Shown: piece after piece, positions 1 to 5,994 of the stretch
Position numbering within the stretch: position 1 is the stretch's first letter
How the letters are laid out: each line of letters starts with the position of its first letter
Assembly: GCA_009777165.1 (NCBI GenBank)
Contig: WRML01000145.1
Span: 1 to 6,165 of the forward strand
DNA length: 6,165 bases
Reading direction: 5' to 3'
Source of the DNA: Kiritimatiellota bacterium
GTDB lineage: Bacteria; Verrucomicrobiota; Kiritimatiellia; RFP12; UBA1067
Notes under the pieces: generated by a model
What the model was told of the DNA's origin: nothing
The model's database searches: none
The model's input: the letters and a program-made list of their open reading frames with translations, nothing else
Program-made: the position numbers and the translations under genes

Positions 1-179
1 CTCAAGGCTGTAAGCCTTGCGGAACATGGCAGATTCAGGGTTTCGCCTTGTGCCGTTATCCACAAGGCTTTCAGCCTTGAATCGTCTTGCATATCCTTTC
101 GCAGGGCGTTGCCCTGCGCTAATATCCGCAAGACCTTTGGTCTTGTTTGATGTCAGCATAGCCTTTTGTGTGAACACAC
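1..179. repeat. Cluster of short hairpins with 7-bp stems and 3-nt loops
   Basis: Four perfect hairpins share one geometry of 7-bp stem, 3-nt loop, 7-bp stem: 3-19 (arm CAAGGCT, loop GTA), 63-79 (arm CAAGGCT, loop TTC), 101-117 (arm GCAGGGC, loop GTT) and 129-145 (arm CAAGACC, loop TTT). A weaker one lies at 36-50 (CAGGG/CCTTG with a G-T pair and 5-nt loop), and a GTGTG/CACAC hairpin lies at 168-179. The 5' arms resemble each other (roughly CARGRC), and where they differ the 3' arm changes to match. The minus strand stays open from an ATG at 159 to the window edge (53 codons), but that frame simply runs through the hairpins and no SD is evident, so it is not called as a gene. The cluster resembles dispersed extragenic palindrome (REP-like) arrays; the family is not identified and the array may continue beyond position 1. 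Confidence 0.75.
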
Positions 180-182
180 CCT

Positions 183-207
183 AGGCGCATCCCATCGGGA
201 TGCGCTT
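183..207. repeat. Strong hairpin overlapping the ankyrin gene stop codon
   Basis: GCGCATCCC at 185-193 and GGGATGCGC at 197-205 form a perfect 9-bp stem around a 3-nt loop, extendable by one G-T and one A-T pair to 183-207. The hairpin overlaps the first two bases of the stop codon (206-208) of the minus-strand ankyrin gene, so it forms the 3' end of that message. On the minus strand no T-tract follows, so it is not a canonical intrinsic terminator. It could protect the 3' end of the mRNA or be one more extragenic palindrome. Its core CATCCC/GGGATG recurs at 5995-6012. Confidence 0.7.
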
Positions 208-2986
208 AAAAATTCGGGACGGCCTCTGTTTTCTTCAGATGCTCGGTGAAATACACGAGGACGGCGATGTTGTTATGTTCCGCCGCATAGTCAACGGGCG
301 TGCGGCCGTCCCTGTCCTCCGCGTCAACGTCGGCGCCTTTGGAGACGAGGAACTTGGCGATCTCGGCCTCCCTGTTCTCCCGCGCCGCCTCGTGGAGGGG
401 GGTCCCGCCCTTGTTGTTCTTCGCGTGGATGTCCGCCCCGACGGACATGAGGTAGTCGAGGATTTCGGTGCTTCGGTTAAACCGCGCCGCCAGATGGAGG
501 GGGGTGTTGCCGGGCTTGTTCCGCGCGTTCACGTCCAGCCCGAGCGAGACGAGGTACTTGATGGTGTCCTCCTGTTGCCGCTGCACCGCTAGGTGGAGCA
601 AGGTGTTGTTGGTCCTGTGCCCCGTCGCGCGGGGGTCCGCGCCTTGCTCGATCAGGTATTTGAGGACTTCAGTGGTCCCTCTGTACGCCGCATCATGGAG
701 GGGGGTCTCGCCATCGTTGTCTTTCGCGTTCACGTCCGCCCCGAGGGATACGAGACATTCGACTGTTTCGACAGAATCTACCGCCCGGTGGAGTTTGGTC
801 CTGCCGGCGTTGTCCTTCACGCGGATGTCCGCCCCTTGGGAGACAAGGTACCGGATGATCTCGACATTCTCCGCCGACTGGAGCAGGGTGCCGCCGTTGT
901 TGTTTTTCACATTCACGTCCACCCCGAGAGAGACAAAGTATTTGACAAACTCGAGACTCCGCGCCCGGTGGAATGGGATGTTGCCCTGATCGTCTTTCGC
1001 GTAGATGTCCGCACCTTGGGAGACAAGGAACTTGAGGACTTCGATGTTCGAGTGACCCGCCGCCGCCTGATGGAGCGGGGTGTGGCCGCCGTTGCCTTTC
1101 TCGTTCACGTCCAGCCCGAGGGAGACGAGGTATTTGATGATTTCGATGTCGCCACCAAACCACACCGCCGAGAAGAGCGCGGACTCGCCGCTGTCGTCCT
1201 TCGCGTGGATGTCCGCCCCTTGGGTGATGAGGAGCTTGACGGCTTCGAGATTCCCCTCGTGCGAAGCCGCCTGATGGAGCACGGTCCCGTAGAACTCGTC
1301 CTTCGCATTGGCATTGATGGTCGCCCCCTTGGACAGGAGGAACGTGGCGACCTCGGGGTTCTTCCCCTCCGCCGTCGCCGCGTTGAGCGGGGTGTTGCCG
1401 TCGTTGTTTTTCGCGTTCACGTCCGCACCCTGCTCGACGAGGTACTTGGCGGCTTCAAGCCACCACACCGCATGGAGTGGAGTCCGGCCGCCGTTGTCTT
1501 TCGCACGGATGTCCGCACCGAGGGAGACGAAGTATTCGGCGACCTCCCTGCTCCCCGTATAAAAGAGCGGGGTTTCGCCCTTGTCGTTTTTCGCGTTCAC
1601 GTCCAGCCCGAGGGAGACGAAGAGCTTGGCGGCTTCGGGGTTCCCCTCCCACCCGTCTTTGGTGTCACGGTCGAACAGTTTCGCCGCCCTGTGGAGCAGC
1701 GTGTCGCCGCCCTTGGATTTCGCGTTCACGTCCGCGCCTTGCTCGACGAGGTATTTCGTGTTTTCGAAATTCTCCTCCGCCGCCCTATAGAGCGGGGTGT
1801 AGCCGTCGTCGTCTTGCGCGTTCACATCCGCGCCTTGCTCGACGAGGTATTTGACGACCTTGATGTTCTCGTTTGGCGACCCCGCCGCCCAATGGAGCGG
1901 CGTGTTGCCGCCGTTGCTTTCCCGCGCGTTAATATCCGCACCGAGGGAGACCAGTATTTTCAGGGCGTCGAGATTCTCGTTCGTCCCGAGCCGCATCAAC
2001 GAATGGATCGGGCACTGACCTTGGGCGCCTCTTGCGTTCACGTCCGCGCCTTGCCCGACGAGGTACTTGATGATGTCGGCATCCCTCGCCGAGTGGAGCA
2101 GCGTGTCGCCGCCCTTGGATTTCACCTTCACGTCCGCGCCCTTGGACACGAGCCATTTGATGTCCTCGATGTTCCCGTTGTATACCGCCGAATAGAGCGG
2201 GGTGGTGCCGCGGCTGTTTTCCGCGTTCACGTCCGCGCCGTTCTCGACAAGGAACTTGGCGACCTCGATGTTGTGCGCCTGATGGAGCGGGGTGTTGCCG
2301 TTACTGTCTTTCGCGTTCACATCCGCACCTTTCCCGACAAGGAACTTGGCGATCCCGATGTTGCTCGCCAGATGGAGCGGGGTGGAACCCCATTCGGTTT
2401 TCGCATGGATATCTGCCCCCTTGGAGACGAGGAATTTCGTGACCTCGACATCCTCCACCCCATGGAGCGGGGTGGTGCCACCGTACCCGCCCGTCGCGTT
2501 CACATCCGCACCGGCGGCGACGAGGATTTTGGCGGCCTCGACATTCTTCACCCACTGAAGAGGGAGCAACCCGTATGTGTTGTCGTTCGCGTTGACGTCC
2601 GCGCCCTTAGACACAAGGAACACGACGACCGCCGTGTTGCTCGGCGATATGACCGCAAAATGGAGCGGGGTCAGGCCCTCCTGCCAACCGTCCAATCCCT
2701 CTTGATAACCGTCGTCATTCTTGCGGATGTTTCTCGCGTTCACGTCCGAACCCTTGGACACGAGATACTCCACCACATCGAGGGAAACAATCTCCCGCTC
2801 GTTCGTACAAATGCTCTGCAGGTAGCGCACGAGCGCGGCATTCCCGTGTTGCGCAACAAACGCATCCGCCTCCGCCCGTTCGGCATCGGACACCGCCCCC
2901 ATCGCGGGGTTAAGCGCAACACAGCACAGCCCCGTGGCGAGCACACGCCCCGCAAGCCGGAGAGAACGGTCAAACATTTTTTTCAT
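206..2986 (-). CDS. Exported ankyrin-repeat protein (25 repeats)
   Basis: A 926-residue protein built almost wholly of ankyrin repeats, which mediate protein-protein binding. The N terminus looks like a Sec signal peptide: basic KK and R7/R10, a hydrophobic stretch over about residues 11-25, and a likely cleavage site after A28-M29-G30. No lipobox is seen, so it is probably soluble in the periplasm or secreted. From about residue 68 to 916 I count 25 units recognisable by G(A/L)D(V/I)NAK...G.TPLH. Several are full length (33 residues), but at least seven are exactly 30 residues, lacking three between the two helices. No enzymatic domain or membrane anchor is visible; the C terminus is a short charged tail. 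The start is well supported: AGGAGG at 2992-2997 sits five bases before the ATG and a promoter lies just upstream. The binding partner is unknown; roles in envelope function, toxin immunity or host/prey interaction cannot be told apart from sequence. Confidence 0.96.
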   Translation of the reverse strand: MKKMFDRSLRLAGRVLATGLCCVALNPAMGAVSDAERAEADAFVAQHGNAALVRYLQSICTNEREIVSLDVVEYLVSKGSDVNARNIRKNDDGYQEGLDGWQEGLTPLHFAVISPSNTAVVVFLVSKGADVNANDNTYGLLPLQWVKNVEAAKILVAAGADVNATGGYGGTTPLHGVEDVEVTKFLVSKGADIHAKTEWGSTPLHLASNIGIAKFLVGKGADVNAKDSNGNTPLHQAHNIEVAKFLVENGADVNAENSRGTTPLYSAVYNGNIEDIKWLVSKGADVKVKSKGGDTLLHSARDADIIKYLVGQGADVNARGAQGQCPIHSLMRLGTNENLDALKILVSLGADINARESNGGNTPLHWAAGSPNENIKVVKYLVEQGADVNAQDDDGYTPLYRAAEENFENTKYLVEQGADVNAKSKGGDTLLHRAAKLFDRDTKDGWEGNPEAAKLFVSLGLDVNAKNDKGETPLFYTGSREVAEYFVSLGADIRAKDNGGRTPLHAVWWLEAAKYLVEQGADVNAKNNDGNTPLNAATAEGKNPEVATFLLSKGATINANAKDEFYGTVLHQAASHEGNLEAVKLLITQGADIHAKDDSGESALFSAVWFGGDIEIIKYLVSLGLDVNEKGNGGHTPLHQAAAGHSNIEVLKFLVSQGADIYAKDDQGNIPFHRARSLEFVKYFVSLGVDVNVKNNNGGTLLQSAENVEIIRYLVSQGADIRVKDNAGRTKLHRAVDSVETVECLVSLGADVNAKDNDGETPLHDAAYRGTTEVLKYLIEQGADPRATGHRTNNTLLHLAVQRQQEDTIKYLVSLGLDVNARNKPGNTPLHLAARFNRSTEILDYLMSVGADIHAKNNKGGTPLHEAARENREAEIAKFLVSKGADVDAEDRDGRTPVDYAAEHNNIAVLVYFTEHLKKTEAVPNF
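1691..2140 (-). repeat. Near-identical DNA segments within ankyrin repeats
   Basis: Positions 1691-1721 and 2093-2123 are identical over 31 bp. The match extends to 1691-1738 and 2093-2140 with only two mismatches in 48. Both segments encode the same KSKGGDTLLH stretch in two ankyrin units about 400 bp apart (repeats 7 and 11 in protein order). Most other units differ considerably at the DNA level, so this pair suggests a recent internal duplication or gene conversion. Confidence 0.8.
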
Positions 2987-3025
2987 AATGACCTCCTGTT
3001 CAGTCGGTGAATGAAAAGTGGGAGA

Positions 3026-3054
3026 ATTGTAGCGCGTACCCAGAGCGAAAGCAA
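3026..3054 (-). promoter_or_regulatory. Sigma-70-type promoter of the ankyrin gene
   Basis: On the minus strand a TTGCTT -35 box (3054-3049) and a TACAAT -10 box (3031-3026, five of six consensus bases) are separated by exactly 17 bp. The predicted start of transcription near 3019 would give a leader of roughly 33 nt containing the AGGAGG Shine-Dalgarno sequence. The -35 box is weak (three of six), so basal strength may be moderate. The ankyrin gene can therefore be expressed apart from the htpG transcript. Confidence 0.65.
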
Positions 3055-3089
3055 TGCCAAAATGAGGTCCTGCCCCGTTTCTTTGTCAG

Positions 3090-3145
3090 CGAATCACGCG
3101 AATAAAACGAATACGAAAAACATTCGCGGACATTCGTGTCATTCG
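3090..3145. repeat. Inverted array of three CGAAT and three ATTCG units
   Basis: CGAAT starts at 3090, 3099 and 3108 (9-bp period), followed by an A-rich centre, then ATTCG starts at 3122, 3132 and 3141 (10- and 9-bp steps). The two halves are mirror complements, so the whole can fold into a long interrupted hairpin with three 5-bp paired blocks. It lies in the 200-bp gap between the zinc-ribbon gene and the ankyrin gene, about 35 bp upstream of the ankyrin -35 box. It could be a dispersed repeat, an mRNA 3'-end structure for the zinc-ribbon transcript, or a multi-site operator. No T-tract follows on the minus strand, so it is not a standard terminator. Confidence 0.65.
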
Positions 3146-3186
3146 ATGACAACATGAATTTGAGACGATGAATAAATGACTCTGCC

Positions 3187-3567
3187 TTACCGCTCGAACG
3201 GGTCGCGGGGGACAAGGGTGCCGCACCAGATACAGGCCGGGGTGCGCCCCATTTTCTTCCCGCATGACGGACAGTCCGGACGCTCTTTCTTCGCGACCTT
3301 GCCGTCCAGCCTCCCGTCCAACAGGTCAATCTCCGTGATCTTCTTTATCAGCAGTTCGTCCGTGTAGCCGTGTTCCGTTTTCAACAGCTCCCACAAGGCT
3401 TGCGCCAGCAAAAAGAGCTTGTCAACGTCCGCTTGCAGTTTCTCCCCGTTAAGCCGTGCCTCAGAGACGGCCCCGGAGAGCAGGTTCGCTTGCATCTGCG
3501 CTTCCGCTACCTGCATCTGTCTTGCAACCGCACTTCCAAGAAAAAGTCCGTTCAGCATTTCGCACAT
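3187..3567 (-). CDS. Small zinc-ribbon protein of unknown function
   Basis: A 126-residue protein in two parts. Residues 1 to about 90 are probably helical, with an alanine- and glutamine-rich stretch (VARQMQVAEAQMQ) followed by leucine-rich segments with coiled-coil potential (KLFLLAQALWELL). The C terminus holds C99-P-S-C102 and C112-I-W-C115, a CxxC-9-CxxC zinc ribbon. Such modules bind one zinc ion and often mediate protein or nucleic-acid contacts; no catalytic motif is seen. I recognise the general plan of bacterial hypothetical proteins with helices plus a terminal zinc ribbon, but no named family. The gene starts 33 bp after the htpG stop on the same strand, so it is probably co-transcribed with htpG. 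The start is uncertain: Met1 has GGAAAGG directly upstream, while Met4 (3558) has AGGA at a more usual spacing of eight bases. Confidence 0.82.
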   Translation of the reverse strand: MCEMLNGLFLGSAVARQMQVAEAQMQANLLSGAVSEARLNGEKLQADVDKLFLLAQALWELLKTEHGYTDELLIKKITEIDLLDGRLDGKVAKKERPDCPSCGKKMGRTPACIWCGTLVPRDPFER

Positions 3568-3574
3568 CCTTTCC
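3568..3574 (-). promoter_or_regulatory. Shine-Dalgarno site of the zinc-ribbon gene, start ambiguous
   Basis: The minus strand reads GGAAAGG immediately before the first ATG (3567). The leading GGA gives only a four-base gap to this ATG, whereas the overlapping AGGA (3570-3567) is eight bases before a second in-frame ATG at 3558. Translation from 3558 would remove three residues (MCE), including the only cysteine outside the zinc ribbon. Both starts are possible, with a slight preference for 3558. Confidence 0.5.
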
Positions 3575-3600
3575 GTAACCGTGTCAAAAAAAACGTGCCG

Positions 3601-5481
3601 CTACTCGCTCACCATCAGCCCCGAGATCAGGCGGTTGAAGCGCTGGGGGTCTTTGGGGGGGGAGCCTTCGGCAAGCTGGGCCTGGCCGAGGAGGAGGTCG
3701 GCATAGTCCGCCAGCGCAGGGTCGGCGGCATCGGCGGCGTACATGGCGTTCATCTTTTGGATGAGCGCGTGGTTGGGGTTCAACTCGAGGATGCGCGGCT
3801 GGTCGGGAACCGTCTGGTTCATGGCGCGCATGAGGCGTTCCATGCTGGCGTTCAGCGCGTGCTCGGACGCGACGAGGCAGCATGCGGAGTCCGTGAGGCG
3901 CGGCGAGAGCTTGACCTCGGATACATCGCCTTTGAGATGTTCCTTGATGAAGTCCGTGAGCGATTTGTATTCGGTCGTCGCCGCTTCCAGTTTTTGCTTG
4001 GCTTCGGATTTCTCCTCGTCGCTGCCTAGCTCCAGGTCGCCCTTGTCAACGGCGGTGAGCTTCTTGCCGTCGAACTCCGCGAGGCGGTCAATGATGTACG
4101 CGTCCACGGGGTCGGTGAGGAACAGCACGTCGAAGCCGCGGCCGGCGACGGCCTCGATGTGCGGCGACTGGCGGGCGGTCTTGAGGTCGTCGGAGATGAG
4201 GTAGTAGATGTCCTTCTGCGCCTCGGGCATGGCGGCCGCGTAGTCTTTGAACGAGATGAGGCCGTTGCCCTCGGTCTTCGCGGAGGGGAACAGGACGAGG
4301 CCCTTGAGCTTGTCGCCGTTCTCCCAGTCGAAGTGCAGGCCCTCCTTCAGGATGCGCCCGAACGCCGTGAAGAAGAGGCGGTAGTCCTCGGGCGCGTCCT
4401 TCTGCATCTCCGCGAGCGTGGAGAGGATCTTGCCGGTGATGTTGCTCTTGATCTTGCGGATGACCGCGTCGTCCTGCAGCATCTCGCGCGAGACGTTCAG
4501 GGGCAGGTCGCTGGAGTCCACGACGCCCTTGACGAAGCGCAGGTACTCGGGGAGCAGCAGGTCGAAGTCCGCGCCGATGAACACGTTGCGCACATAGAGG
4601 TTGAGGCCGTGCTTCCTGTTCGGCATGAACATGTCGAACCCGCCCTCGCGGGGGATGAACAGGAGCGCCTTGAACTCGACCATGCCCTCGACGGCGACGG
4701 GGACCGTCTTCAGCGGCGGCTGGTGGTCGTGCGTCAGGTGCGTGTAGAACTCCTCGTACTCCTCGGGCTTCACGTCGCTCTTCGCGCGTTTCCAGAGGGC
4801 CTTCATAGTGTTGAGCGGCTCGGCGTCGTCCTTGGGGGCCTCGCCCTTCTCGCCGAAGCGGATGGGGTAGGCGATGAAGTCCGAATACTTCTTGACCTGC
4901 TCGCGGACGCGCCACTCGCCGAGGAACTCGTCCATGCCCTCGCGCAGCTTCAGCACGACGGTCGTGCCGGGCTTGTCGCGGGCCGCGTCCTCGAGCGAGT
5001 ACGTGCCGCTGCCCGTGCTGGACCACCTCACGGCCTTCTGCCCCTCGCCGCGCTTCAGGGAGATGACCGTCACCTCCTCCGCGACCATGAACGCCGAATA
5101 GAACCCCACGCCGAACTGCCCGATGAGCGCCGGCACGTCGGCGCCCTGCTTCTCCTTCAGCGCCTGCGTGAACGCCTGCGTCCCGGAGCTGGCGATGACG
5201 CCGAGGTTCTTGTCCATGTCCTCCTCGCTCATGCCCATGCCGTTGTCGCAGACCATGAGGGTGCGCTCATCCTTGTCCGCGATGATGTCAATGCGCCACT
5301 GCGGCGCGTCCGCCACGACCGCCTTGTCGGTCAGGCCGACATACTGCGCCCGGTCAATCGCGTCCGACGCGTTGGAGACCAGCTCGCGCAGGAAAATCTC
5401 CTTCTTCGAATACAGCGAATGGATGACCAGATCCAGCACCTGCTGGATCTCCGCCTTAAAGATATGACTTTTCTTACTCAT
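3601..5481 (-). CDS. htpG: Molecular chaperone HtpG (bacterial Hsp90)
   Basis: A complete 626-residue Hsp90, a cytoplasmic ATP-dependent dimeric chaperone that remodels client proteins, often with the DnaK system. The N-terminal GHKL ATPase domain (about 1-215) contains the catalytic E33 in FLRELVSNASDA with N37 and D40, the D79-N80-G81-M-G83 nucleotide-binding motif, the NLGVIASSGT lid-region segment at 92-101, GQFGVGFYS at 121-129 and the GTTV motif at 172-175. The middle domain (about 225-490) carries LYVRNVFI at 295-302, YLRFVKGVVDS at 313-323 and NVSRE at 329-333, with R332 the expected ATP-contacting arginine. The C-terminal dimerisation region includes NASMERLMRAMN and ends without an MEEVD tail, as is normal for bacteria. 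Length is typical. The start is supported by AGGAGA at 5488-5493, six bases upstream, and a strong promoter. A run of eight C in the coding strand (3655-3662) keeps the frame. Confidence 0.99.
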   Translation of the reverse strand: MSKKSHIFKAEIQQVLDLVIHSLYSKKEIFLRELVSNASDAIDRAQYVGLTDKAVVADAPQWRIDIIADKDERTLMVCDNGMGMSEEDMDKNLGVIASSGTQAFTQALKEKQGADVPALIGQFGVGFYSAFMVAEEVTVISLKRGEGQKAVRWSSTGSGTYSLEDAARDKPGTTVVLKLREGMDEFLGEWRVREQVKKYSDFIAYPIRFGEKGEAPKDDAEPLNTMKALWKRAKSDVKPEEYEEFYTHLTHDHQPPLKTVPVAVEGMVEFKALLFIPREGGFDMFMPNRKHGLNLYVRNVFIGADFDLLLPEYLRFVKGVVDSSDLPLNVSREMLQDDAVIRKIKSNITGKILSTLAEMQKDAPEDYRLFFTAFGRILKEGLHFDWENGDKLKGLVLFPSAKTEGNGLISFKDYAAAMPEAQKDIYYLISDDLKTARQSPHIEAVAGRGFDVLFLTDPVDAYIIDRLAEFDGKKLTAVDKGDLELGSDEEKSEAKQKLEAATTEYKSLTDFIKEHLKGDVSEVKLSPRLTDSACCLVASEHALNASMERLMRAMNQTVPDQPRILELNPNHALIQKMNAMYAADAADPALADYADLLLGQAQLAEGSPPKDPQRFNRLISGLMVSE

Positions 5482-5507
5482 GATGGTTCTCCTGAAAAAG
5501 GCGGTTT

Positions 5508-5536
5508 ATTATGCCGATTACCCCGTCAAAAGTCAA
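5508..5536 (-). promoter_or_regulatory. Sigma-70-type promoter of htpG
   Basis: On the minus strand TTGACT (-35, 5536-5531, five of six consensus bases) and CATAAT (-10, 5513-5508, five of six) are separated by exactly 17 bp. Transcription would start near 5501, giving a leader of about 20 nt that contains the Shine-Dalgarno AGGAGA. No CIRCE inverted repeat and no sigma-32-like CTTGAA/CCCCAT pair is visible nearby, so the sequence points to vegetative expression rather than an obvious heat-shock switch. Confidence 0.75.
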
Positions 5537-5559
5537 ACGCGAAAATCGTATCCAATAAG

Positions 5560-5625
5560 CCCCCTTTTGAAAGGGGGTGCCCCCGTATTCGGGGGCGGGG
5601 GTTTGTTTCCGGCGGCTCGCCGCCG
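5560..5625. repeat. Three consecutive GC-rich hairpins upstream of htpG
   Basis: Three perfect palindromes follow one another: CCCCCTTT/AAAGGGGG at 5560-5577 (8-bp stem, 2-nt loop), GCCCCCG/CGGGGGC at 5579-5596 (7-bp stem, TATT loop) and CGGCGGC/GCCGCCG at 5610-5625 (7-bp stem, 2-nt loop). They sit 24 bp upstream of the htpG -35 box. On the minus strand the first is followed by CTTATT, a poor T-tract, so it might weakly block read-through into htpG. A dispersed extragenic palindrome unit is the likelier explanation. Confidence 0.75.
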
Positions 5626-5761
5626 TACCGCACGGGGAGCCATATGTAGTCGAGCCTTAAAAAGTCATTTTCACGTGGCATGGGCATAACGGCAGGTCGG
5701 GAGGGGTGAAAACAGGCGGAGGAATATACGCACAAAAAGGGAGGCCTCGCGCCGCCACTTG

Positions 5762-5908
5762 TTCATCATCCGCTTGAAGTTGAACGCGGCTACTCTCCTT
5801 GAGGATCAGCTCCACGCCCACCCCACCGATGCGGTTGCGGAAGTGCGCCAGCTCGCTCGCCTCGCACGGCCCGCGCAAAGCGTGTGTGAGCCTCGGTACC
5901 GTAGGTTG
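5762..5908 (-). pseudogene. Degenerate transposase fragment, IS5/IS1182-like
   Basis: The minus-strand frame contains PCEASELAHFRNRIG followed by GVELILKESSRV. This strongly resembles the N-terminal part of IS5/IS1182-type DDE transposases (DUF772 region), which typically read like LxHFRxRIGxEGxExIxxxS. Only about 50 residues are recognisable. The expected downstream segment with the first catalytic aspartate is absent and replaced by proline-rich sequence, and upstream the frame runs into a hairpin and G-run. The frame is open from 6025 to 5657, but most of it does not resemble protein. This is therefore read as a relic of an insertion sequence rather than a working gene. The family assignment is from memory of motifs, not from a search. 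Confidence 0.55.
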
Positions 5909-5994
5909 AAACCTTGCCCCATCGGCCGCGCCTGCGCCGACGGGGGCCCCTTTTCCTGCGGACATGGGGGGGGGGCGTTTTTCTACCGAGAGAC

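Noticed and set aside
1..179. CRISPR array
   Set aside because: The repeated units are short hairpins of differing sequence at uneven spacing (about 28-60 bp between centres), with no identical 23-40-bp direct repeats.
183..207. Intrinsic terminator of the ankyrin gene
   Set aside because: The stem is strong, but no T-tract follows on the minus strand; the sequence after it is AGGGTGTG.
2921..2986. Lipoprotein signal in the ankyrin protein (Cys21/Cys22)
   Set aside because: The residues before these cysteines (ATGL) do not fit a lipobox; a signal peptidase I site after AMG fits better.
593..3010. Open frame of 805 codons on the plus strand, antisense to the ankyrin gene
   Set aside because: It mirrors the ankyrin repeats in reverse complement; periodic, stop-poor GC-rich codons keep it open. 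It has no recognisable domain, whereas the minus strand has a clear family, signal peptide, SD and promoter.
3655..3662. Frameshift at the eight-base homopolymer near the end of htpG
   Set aside because: The reading frame on both sides gives normal HtpG C-terminal sequence (LLLGQAQLAEGSPP, then DPQRFNRLISGLM), so no shift is needed.
4088..5026. Minus-strand open frame of 312 codons within htpG
   Set aside because: An out-of-frame shadow with arginine/proline-rich low-complexity translation; the htpG frame is intact throughout.
4159..5649. Open frame of 496 codons on the plus strand, antisense to htpG
   Set aside because: Leucine-, arginine- and valine-rich translation typical of antisense frames in GC-rich genes, and it fully overlaps the unmistakable htpG.
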